Below, piece after piece: positions 1-6,533 of a DNA stretch of 11,040 nt (position 1 is the stretch's first letter; every line of letters begins with the position of its first letter). Made by a program: the position numbers and the translations under genes. The stretch is from the NCBI GenBank assembly GCA_036939355.1, contig JALLAP010002231.1:1-11040 (forward strand), in the 5' to 3' direction. The DNA is from Thalassiosira profunda. Lineage: Eukaryota > Bacillariophyta > Thalassiosirophyceae > Thalassiosirales > Thalassiosiraceae. Below the pieces are notes generated by a model, which was given only the letters and a program-made list of their open reading frames with translations, had not been told where the DNA came from and made no database searches.

Positions 1-2253
1 GCAGCAGCGGGGGACGGTACGCTTGCGGCCGCCCTCGCCGTCGCCAACGCGGGGGAGCCGCCTCCGCCGATCCAACCAGTTGGCGGACCCGTCCGTGCCG
101 CCCCTCCGGCGCTAACGCACGCCCTCGCCCTCAACCAAGCCCTGCAGCAACAGCAGCAGCCTCCTCCCCCTCCCAATAATCAGCCGCCCCCGCCCCCTCC
201 TCCGGCGCCGCCGGCAGTCCCGGCGCAGCCTCCTGCACAGCCTCCTGCGCCCGCGCCGCCGCTACCGCCGCCGCCTCCGCCGGCGGCTGGGCGGACGATG
301 CCAATGGCCCGCCTGCATCGGCCGAACGACTACAACAAATACAAAAGCACCCTCCTTCGGTTCATGCGGTACACCGACCAGATCGACTACCCGGACGACT
401 GGGAGTTCTCTGTGGAGGAGCTATTGCGCATTACCCCCCAAACTCTCTACCGGTGGATGTGCATGAAAGTTTACGGCAAGGAGGAGCCGGCGCCGGAGGA
501 CAGCCCCCGCCTCGGGACGGCAAATTCTCTGAAGTCCTGGAAGAAGCACATCTCATATTTCGTGGTGAACAATCTCACGGCTTGGGATGAAGTGAGGAAG
601 GAAGGCAATCCGACGCGGGCGATGCTGATTAATGATTTGATCAAACAGGTGAAGCGGAAAGAGACGCGGGGGTTGGGCAAGAAGTCGTGTTCCGACCGCC
701 CATTTGAGCGCAGCGAATTCGAGCAGGTGTTGCACAGCTTGGAGGCATCGAATGAATTCGACCGGAGGTACCGATTTCCGGCCATGCTGAAGTTCATGTT
801 CCACCTGATTGCCCGGGGCGACGATGCATCTCATGTGTTCAAGAACACATTGCAAGTCAGCCCCCAATATCCCTTCACACTTCTCACGAAGCTGCGGTGG
901 TCCAAGAACGTGCAGGAGCACCGGGACTGTCCTCAACAGATCGTTCTCGGATCAATGAATCCGTTGTACTGCGTGCTCTTGGCGCTGGCAATGTTCCTGG
1001 AGTGCTGGATTGAGAGGGGCCAGGGAATGACAAGCCAGTGGCTCTTCTGTGATGGAGTGACAACGGAACAGTCTACAGAGAAAGAGATGGATGCAGAGGC
1101 GGATCGAACAAAGGACAAGCTGTACAATGCAAACAGGGCAATCATCGCTGGGCCTACCTTTGTGCTTGCTCAGGAGGCATCGGACCCGTCCTATCGGCTT
1201 GGAGTGCACTCGACAAAGAAGTTCGGCACCACTTGGGCCAGGAGGAGGGGCGTGCTCAAGGACTTCACGGACTACCGCGCGAGATGGAAGAATCAGCGCG
1301 TGCAGGAGGAGTACGCCGACACAGTGCTGCCCTGGCCCGACATCAGAGCCGCGTCGAAGCTTTGCGTGGGGGGCGTTTGCCTGTACAAATTGAAGCCGGG
1401 GTGTGGATTGTCCGATGAGTGGCTCGTTGAACACGTCACTCCGGGGATTCGAGCGCGTTTCGGCGATGGTGTGGCTGCAATATTGGCAAAGCCATTGCTG
1501 TGGGCGTGTATTGACGCAGAATATGCAGCGAAGGTCCCCCCCAGCATCCGCAATAGAGTTCTCAACGCGCTGCAAGGGGCACCGGCGCCGAATACTTTGG
1601 CAGCGGGCGAGAATCCCGTCGAGAAAGTCCTCATGTATGTGTCCGAGAATGACGGAGTTGTGTATTTTGACGAGGTTCCGAGCAATCTCGCGCATGGGGC
1701 AGGCGGTGGAGGCGCCGACAATGAGTGGAAGAACGTTATGATGGCCAAAGTGTCGAATGTCGAGCGGACCGTCGTCGAGAACCAAAACTCAATGGCAAGC
1801 CATCATGCCGAAACAACCCGCAGAATTGATAAGATGGAACGAAATGTCAATCGAATTGCAATCATGCCTGGTGTCCGCGGGCGGAATGCAGGAGGAGGAG
1901 GGGCTGAAAGGCCTGCCCGTGCACCAGCAAACTTGGTCAGCCGGCCAAAGAATTTGTACGTCGTTTGGCAGGAGTGGGAGACCGGCGTCGGCGGCAACAA
2001 ACCTGCGAGCCAATTCGATCCCAAAGAGAGTGGACGGAATAAGTTCAATTACAGCAGGCGCCTGGTCATTTGGACGGCAATCGATAACATGTGCAAGAGA
2101 AACATTGCGGCGGATGTTGCAATCGATCGGATCTACGAACAGTGCGGTGGGCCCGATACCCCGGTGAATACGGTGAAGGACAGATTGTTAGCGTTTAGGA
2201 AGTTGCCGGGTGGCAACCCGTTCCTTCACATAGATGGCCCACGCCAGGCCTAA
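1..2253 (+). CDS. Crypton-type tyrosine recombinase with GCR1_C-like C-terminal domain (5' end outside window)
   Basis: The frame is open from the left edge to TAA at 2251-2253, so the true start lies upstream; numbering here is from the Met at 298. The first 99 codons are Pro/Ala/Gln-rich. Residues about 10-150 form a SAM-like core-binding region ending in GNPTRAM...LIKQVKRKE. The catalytic part shows R173 (IARGDD), K203 (RWSKN), H304-S-T-K307, W330 (RARW) and Y339 (EEYAD). The spacings H to W (26), W to Y (9) and H to Y (35) equal those of Cre (H289, W315, Y324). The second catalytic Arg is Lys307. A short amphipathic stretch (about 496-524) precedes a domain from about 554 with YVVWQEWETGVGG, resembling the DNA-binding GCR1_C domain that accompanies the recombinase in fungal Cryptons. 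Such enzymes cut and rejoin DNA through a 3'-phosphotyrosine. No intron is needed, as expected for a mobile-element gene. A domesticated copy cannot be excluded. Confidence 0.78.
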   Translation, partial: AAAGDGTLAAALAVANAGEPPPPIQPVGGPVRAAPPALTHALALNQALQQQQQPPPPPNNQPPPPPPPAPPAVPAQPPAQPPAPAPPLPPPPPPAAGRTMPMARLHRPNDYNKYKSTLLRFMRYTDQIDYPDDWEFSVEELLRITPQTLYRWMCMKVYGKEEPAPEDSPRLGTANSLKSWKKHISYFVVNNLTAWDEVRKEGNPTRAMLINDLIKQVKRKETRGLGKKSCSDRPFERSEFEQVLHSLEASNEFDRRYRFPAMLKFMFHLIARGDDASHVFKNTLQVSPQYPFTLLTKLRWSKNVQEHRDCPQQIVLGSMNPLYCVLLALAMFLECWIERGQGMTSQWLFCDGVTTEQSTEKEMDAEADRTKDKLYNANRAIIAGPTFVLAQEASDPSYRLGVHSTKKFGTTWARRRGVLKDFTDYRARWKNQRVQEEYADTVLPWPDIRAASKLCVGGVCLYKLKPGCGLSDEWLVEHVTPGIRARFGDGVAAILAKPLLWACIDAEYAAKVPPSIRNRVLNALQGAPAPNTLAAGENPVEKVLMYVSENDGVVYFDEVPSNLAHGAGGGGADNEWKNVMMAKVSNVERTVVENQNSMASHHAETTRRIDKMERNVNRIAIMPGVRGRNAGGGGAERPARAPANLVSRPKNLYVVWQEWETGVGGNKPASQFDPKESGRNKFNYSRRLVIWTAIDNMCKRNIAADVAIDRIYEQCGGPDTPVNTVKDRLLAFRKLPGGNPFLHIDGPRQA
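1..2253 (+). mobile_element. Crypton-like DNA transposon, partial; ends not defined
   Basis: The call rests only on the encoded tyrosine recombinase plus GCR1_C-like domain. Cryptons normally lack terminal inverted repeats and carry one gene, so the ends cannot be read from a single copy. The left end lies outside the window and the right end may lie within 2254-2640. The coordinates given are those of the gene, not of a mapped element. Confidence 0.4.
136..297 (+). repeat. Low-complexity CAG/CCN tract (Gln/Pro/Ala-rich)
   Basis: The stretch begins near a short CAG/CAA run (QALQQQQQ) and continues as CCN-rich codons giving long runs of proline and alanine with PAQPP units. It lies in frame with the recombinase and reads as a disordered N-terminal segment. 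Confidence 0.8.
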
Positions 2254-2282
2254 TTTGTAGGAGCAATCATTGTTGCGTTTGC

Positions 2283-2447
2283 ATTGCAATTGCAGCTGCC
2301 GTCCAACTCAATCCCAACCATTTTCCCAGCTCAACCCACAGCACCGAATTCCCGCTGTATCTTCGATCGTATTGCAATTGTGACGTTGCCAATCGTTTCC
2401 CCCGTCTCGCCTCGTAATATTCGTATGTCCGCCGCATCAATTGCAAT
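2283..2447. repeat. Three copies of ATTGCAATTG downstream of the recombinase
   Basis: The 10-mer ATTGCAATTG occurs at 2283-2292 and 2371-2380 in direct orientation and inverted at 2438-2447. A nine-base version, also inverted, lies inside the recombinase gene at 1854-1862. No function is known; a recombinase-binding or element-end role is inference from position only. Confidence 0.6.
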
Positions 2448-2541
2448 GTATGTGGGCGTTCCAAAATCCCGCGTCTTGGCCACACAGTTGCCGCGGGAGG
2501 TCGCTCGCACTCGCACGTGTGAAGGGGGTCGCCTGTAGCGC

Positions 2542-2567
2542 AAACGAGACGCGCCACGCTCGTTTTT
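2542..2567. repeat. 7-bp inverted repeat followed by a T run
   Basis: AAACGAG (2542-2548) and CTCGTTT (2559-2565) are perfectly complementary with a 10-nt loop, and the right arm runs into T5. It resembles a hairpin with a U tail. In a eukaryotic nuclear genome this does not by itself mean a terminator. Confidence 0.45.
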
Positions 2568-2744
2568 ATGGGCGCCGGCCGTCCTACACGACCGGTAGAG
2601 GGAAGCCGTGCGCGGAGGCGGCGATCAGCCGCGCGGCTTGGGCGTAGTGGCGGCCTCTTTCTTTGATGTGTACGACGCATCATCTTTGTTGTTGTGGGTT
2701 TGTCTTGTGATTTTTCGGCCTCTGTCACGTTTACCTCCCTATTA

Positions 2745-2825
2745 TCACGTGATTTTATGTGACTTTTGGGTTGCAAAGCCGGTTGCAAGGATCACGGAAA
2801 CGTTCAGGTTCTTTGAGGTTCTTTG
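2745..2825 (+). promoter_or_regulatory. Candidate upstream control region of the chitinase-like gene
   Basis: The palindrome TCACGTGA (2745-2752, core CACGTG, a typical bZIP/bHLH site) is followed by two direct GGTTGCAA copies (2769-2776, 2781-2788) and a perfect 10-bp tandem AGGTTCTTTG x2 (2806-2825). They lie about 250-330 nt upstream of the ATG at 3075. No TATA box was found near them. Regulatory use is inferred from repetition and position. Confidence 0.4.
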
Positions 2826-2875
2826 TGTCTCTCCGTTCGGGGGCTGGTTTGCAAAAAATCGGCTTCTCCAGCCAA

Positions 2876-2895
2876 CCCCCCCCCGCCCCCCTCCC
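2876..2895. other. C-rich tract (C9-G-C6-T-C3), possible G-quadruplex on the - strand
   Basis: The + strand shows nine Cs, one G, six Cs, one T and three Cs. The complementary strand therefore has enough G3 runs with 1-nt loops to form a quadruplex. It lies about 180 nt upstream of the ATG at 3075, in the probable promoter or 5' leader. Confidence 0.4.
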
Positions 2896-3074
2896 GCACG
2901 GGCAGCTCCCGCACCTCCACCTCTCCCCCACAACTCGACGGGGCAGAAGAGACCAAGTGGGTGGAGGCGAGCACATTCGCGTTGGCTCGTTCATATCGGT
3001 TGGAGCTAAGTTGCATCCTCAATCTCCACAACGCCGCGAGATTCAGATCACATATCAGCCCCTCGACTGAGACG

Positions 3075-6000
3075 ATGAGGGCGTCCCAACTCGCAGCAGG
3101 GAGGCTCGCCGCCCTCCTGCTCGCGGTAATCCCACCCGCCCTCGCCAGCACCGACCTCTGGTGGTGCGGCGCCACCTTCTCCGACGCCGCGGGCTGCTCG
3201 CAGCCCTGCCCGACCGGGGTGGGATGCCCGAGCGGACACGTGTGCTTCTCGGGCGTCACGGGCTGCGTCATCGGCACCGATGCCAACGCTGCCATCGGTG
3301 GAGGCGGGAGCTACTGCGGGAGCAGCCTCGACCACGCCAACCGGTGCGAGCGGGCGTGTCCCAGCGGCACCGCGGACGATTGCCCCCCGGGCGAGGCGTG
3401 CTTCGCGAGGACGAGCTGCGGCACGGCCGAGGTCGGATCGGTCGGCGTCATCGACAACCTGGTGCACGAGGGGCACGGCAGCGGCGGGGGCATGCCGTGG
3501 ACGCCCCCAGGTTCTTCTTCGTCGGCGTCGTCGTCCTACGCATCCTCCTCCTCCTCAAATTCCAACGCCAACTCCAACGCCCTCGCCGGCATCACCGGCA
3601 TCAACGCCGTGGAAGCGTCCCTCCTCAAAATGAAGGATGCCATCAACAACGACCTCTTCCTCTACGAGACGCCCGACCAACAGTGGGTTCCCTCTACGGT
3701 ATACCGCTTCGACGGCTTCTTCGAGGGGTTGCAGGTGATGCACTCCCAGGGCGTCGCCGGGAAGAAGCTGTATTTGGGAGGAGAATGCGAGACGTGCCAT
3801 GTTTATGGGCTGGTGAACGTCGCGGCGTTCTTGGCGCAGGCGATGAAGGAGACGATTCGGTATGATGCGTGCGATGAGAATAGTTGGGATCGCGTGGGGG
3901 CGGAGGAGATGTACCCGATCAGGTGAGTTTGGCATGTTGGATGTCGCATTTGTGTGATTTGTCTGCGTGGGCAACTCATACACTTTTGATCAAACAGCAA
4001 CGCTTGCGGCCAGCTGGGCCAGAGCTACCAAGACTATCACTGCTCCGAGGAGGAGAGGCACATGGAGTGCGAGGTCGATCCGCAGATGACCATCACGGCC
4101 GTGACCAACGCAAAATGGTGAGTGATGCACATCTTGTGCACATCATGTGAACATCATTCTTCGTCGACTTCAACAACTGACACAATACTCACAAAATCGA
4201 AAGGTGGGGCGCCCCCGGACCACTCCAATGCGGACCCAAGTCCCTCTACCCCCAAACAGGATACTGGGACTTCAATGCGGAGTGCGACGGCTGGGCCAAT
4301 CCAACGGGGACGTGCGATGCCTACGTGGGCCAGAAGGGCGGGGAGGCTGTAATTTCGGCAAGCTAAACTACTTCTTAGGTAAACGCGCCGCGGACGAGGG
4401 CCGGGAATCGAAGTATCCAGGTATCGACTTCTGTCGGGATCCGGAGGCCATCTGCTCGAGCAAAGAGCACCAGGAGCTGAAATGGATTGGTGAGGCCTGT
4501 TTGTTGAAGGGTCTTCATAGCTTGCATTGAAAACGACGCTCACTTTTCATACTCGTACAAAATATCTCAGCTGGATTCTTCTACTGGATGAGCGATGTCC
4601 AGACCTACGACAAGGATGGCTGGAACTACATTTCAGAGCTGCATAAGTTCGTCGATGGAGGAATGCAAGGCGACGCCTTCATCAACGCCGTGTCTGGCAT
4701 TGTCAACCGAGGGTGCCACAATCCGCCGTGCGGTACTGGAGAGCTGGATGGAGGCCCGGAGCGGGCGAAGAATTTTGAGGACGTGATGAAAGAGATGCAG
4801 TTCTCGTTTGGCGCTGTACCTCACCATCCAGTGGAGCCCGCAACTATAGCACACACGTCGAATGGCCCAGTGTCGGAAGCACACACATCGAATAGCCTGG
4901 CGGCGGAAGAGATTCGGTATAGTTGTGGCAACTATCGATTCGACGCGTCAGATACGAGCATTCCTCCATCTCTTGATGTGACATTTGACTACGAGCTCCA
5001 CAATGGGATCGATATCACTGTCGGCGATGCTTTGAGAGATGCAAAGGCGTCGATCATGAGAGATCTTGCGGACAAAATGGGTTGCTACAAAACTTCTGGC
5101 AGAGGGCTCCGGAGCCTTTTGGGTGGATTTGACAGCATCATCGCGCTGCAGTCGAGCAGTACTGATCTGCCAGATTCAGATGCAGCCGGATGCATCGTCG
5201 ATATCGAGACCATTAATCCAACTGCATGCACCCCTGTGGAAGGCAGGTTCACCATCTATGGCATACCGGGCACCTNTCGAGACCATTAATCCAACTGCAT
5301 GCACCCCTGTGGAAGGCAGGTTCACCATCTATGGCATACCGGGCACCTCAGAATCGTCACTGCAAAAGGTATCCAAAGATATGAAGACTATCATTCGAAC
5401 GGGCATGGCAGGGGGCTCGTATGAGACGTACAACGTGGAGAAGGCAATCTACATAGGCGATCGCTCAGAGTATTCTGGTGGGCAATCAGCCGGAATCTAT
5501 GCGCAATCTGAAGGAGGGGAATCAAACAAGGTTGCCATCTGGGTGCTGGCGATCATTTGCGTCGTTCTCCTCTGTCTGCTTCTGTTCGCCATTTGGAAGT
5601 ACCGAGAAAAGTTGCAAGGCGAACGACAGAGTTATGGAGAACGACGGGCGTTCCAGGGTTATATGAACGAGAGATCGGGACAGCGCACTGCCCCACCTTA
5701 CATGAGGCAAATGCAGGGCAATGGAAGTAAAGAAGTGATGGGCCGCGAAACCTCACCCTACGAGGACAGCTACTCTGAATCATACCATTCTCCGTCAGAA
5801 TCTTCTGCGGAGGATGTGCCACCGATGTCGTCTCAGCGCCCAGCCACTGCGCGCAGCAAATCTGCCCCTTATGTGCAATCGAACTCTCAGCGCAGGGTTC
5901 CTCAGAGAGCGTACGGGGACGATGATAGCGCATCGAGTTGTTCCAGCGAATCGAGTGGAAGCGAGAACGACGTCTTTGTGGAGAATAAACCTGCATTGAC

Positions 6001-6151
6001 TCGATCGAATGAGCCGATGCGGTCGTCCTCTGCACGGTACAGCAGACCCAATGCGTCGCTCCCATCCCTTCAGGGAGAGGATGCCAGAGAACTGCGGCAG
6101 CAGAGGATGGCAATGGCGAGGGCACGCGCGTCCAAGCGTCAATCGATGTAG
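3075..6151 (+). CDS. Membrane-anchored GH19 chitinase-like protein with two Cys-rich repeats; frame broken by an indel and an assembly gap
   Basis: Exons: 3075-3922, 3998-4117, 4204-4489, 4571-6151. The start is the first in-frame ATG and gives a signal peptide (residues 1-24, ALA-S). Two six-cysteine repeats follow (C31-C64, C81-C115; C-x9-C-x3-CP...CP-x-G-x-x-CF), possibly carbohydrate-binding, then a Ser/Asn linker. The GH19-like domain starts near residue 170: [18 protein letters not shown] holds the likely first catalytic Glu (E259), and [22 protein letters not shown] and [13 protein letters not shown] are later GH19-like landmarks. GH19 enzymes hydrolyse chitin beta-1,4 bonds. In exon 3 the frame jumps between YVGQKGGE (to about 4345) and GCNFGK (from 4345), and the conserved GRG-x-IQ segment is absent. 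After the GH19 part come a 10-aa tandem repeat, a four-cysteine domain (4918-5464), a transmembrane helix (5531 to about 5596) and a Ser/Arg-rich cytosolic tail. Product about 920 aa as sequenced. Confidence 0.75.
3923..3997 (+). other. Intron 1 of the chitinase-like gene
   Basis: Donor GTGAGT and acceptor CAAACAG, 75 bp, inserted after the second base of a codon. Joining AG to C gives Ser and continues into [13 protein letters not shown], a run I associate with this GH19-like family. Confidence 0.85.
4118..4203 (+). other. Intron 2 of the chitinase-like gene
   Basis: Donor GTGAGT and acceptor GAAAG, 86 bp, inserted after the second base of a Trp codon. Splicing gives [18 protein letters not shown] without a stop. 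Confidence 0.85.
4340..4366 (+). other. Frameshift and missing segment in the GH19 domain
   Basis: The upstream frame reads YVGQKGGE and then reaches TAA at 4364-4366. The downstream GH19 sequence [11 protein letters not shown] starts at 4348 in another frame. No splice signals explain the change. Related GH19-type proteins as I remember them have a few dozen residues here including a GRG-x-IQ motif, none of which is encoded in this window. The missing length should be 1 modulo 3. Confidence 0.7.
4490..4570 (+). other. Intron 3 of the chitinase-like gene
   Basis: Donor GTGAGG and acceptor ATCTCAG, 81 bp, inserted after the first base of a codon. Joining G to CT gives Ala in ELKWIAGFFYW. Confidence 0.85.
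4849..4908 (+). repeat. Imperfect 30-bp tandem duplication in the linker
   Basis: Units 4849-4878 and 4879-4908 match at 24 of 30 positions and encode [10 protein letters not shown] and [10 protein letters not shown]. The duplication sits in the linker between the GH19-like domain and the four-cysteine domain and keeps the frame. Confidence 0.75.
5204..5348. repeat. Identical 72-bp copies around a single N: unmerged contig overlap
   Basis: 5204-5275 is repeated exactly at 5277-5348 with N at 5276. The copy shifts the frame and creates a false stop at 5287-5289. Deleting 73 nt rejoins the frames, so the encoded protein has one copy of the CTPVEG segment. Confidence 0.95.
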
Positions 6152-6533
6152 TGATCTAAACCTACCACCTATTCATAATGAATCTTCTGGCCCACCTGTT
6201 CACCAAAAAGTTGCCTGAAAGAAAGGGAAGGTCCGTTAGGCGTTGAGTCTACGTAGGAACCTGTTATAAATCGAGAAGGCGAGTTCAACAAAATTTGCAT
6301 CGGCAATTTTTGCGCACAAGACGTGCTCACAGCCACGACCACTGGCGTCCCCTTACTTGCTCTTGTGGCGGCGGCAACCCACAAACATCTTCTTGCCCGC
6401 CGACGCGTTGGAGGAGGCATTATCGGTCTTGCGTGCGCGGTCCACTCCTACTCAACAAGTACCTAGTTGGAGCCGCGTCCACCTGGGCTGGCCCTCATTC
6501 ACTTTTGCAACAGCCGAGGCAGAGTTGCAAACC
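6152..6533 (+). other. Intergenic and 5' leader region between the two membrane-protein genes
   Basis: The stretch holds the 3' flank of the chitinase-like gene, a TATA-like element (6265-6270) and a presumed leader. The only ATG (6178) opens a short frame that ends at a TGA at 6244-6246. Downstream of the TATA-like box no ATG occurs in any + frame before 6534. A hydrophobic stretch is encoded without an ATG at about 6323-6457. Confidence 0.6.
6265..6270 (+). promoter_or_regulatory. TATA-like box (TATAAA)
   Basis: TATAAA lies in TGTTATAAATCG, about 265 nt upstream of the ATG at 6534. Transcription starting about 30 nt downstream would give a leader of about 240 nt with no upstream ATG, consistent with 6534 as initiator. 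Confidence 0.45.

Larger units (their letters stand above)
2254..3074. other. Intergenic region between recombinase and chitinase-like gene
   Basis: No convincing coding frame occurs in these 821 bp. The longest reverse frame (2267-2788) needs a TTG start and shows no recognisable domain. Contents in order: a cluster of ATTGCAATTG 10-mers (2283-2447), a 7-bp inverted repeat followed by T5 (2542-2567), a run of short repeated motifs including the palindrome TCACGTGA (2745-2825), a C-rich tract (2876-2895), and the presumed 5' leader of the next gene. Confidence 0.7.

Noticed and set aside
952..1785. 277-aa - strand open frame inside the recombinase gene
   Set aside because: It is antisense to the conserved recombinase domain, with no recognisable motif and GC-driven composition.
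2267..2788. 173-aa - strand open frame in the spacer
   Set aside because: It needs a TTG start, is Arg/Pro-rich without a domain, and overlaps non-coding repeat motifs.
3161..3865. 234-aa + strand frame overlapping exon 1 of the chitinase-like gene
   Set aside because: It is an Arg-rich shadow in another frame. The chosen frame has the signal peptide, paired Cys repeats and GH19-like sequence.
4340..4366. A short intron explaining the GH19 frame change
   Set aside because: No GT-AG pair of plausible size fits, and the missing conserved residues are not encoded anywhere in the window.
5066..5276. Apparent N-terminal extension of the frame that continues to 6151
   Set aside because: The part before N is an out-of-frame reading of the four-cysteine domain. 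It only appears joined because of the 73-nt assembly insertion.
5204..5348. Biological tandem duplication of 72 bp
   Set aside because: There is an N exactly between perfect copies, the frame breaks with it and is restored without it, and the same 72-bp length recurs at 9006-9150.
6357..6533. Upstream extension of the second membrane-protein gene
   Set aside because: The frame would start at TTG and there is no in-frame ATG before 6534. The extra residues show no signal peptide.
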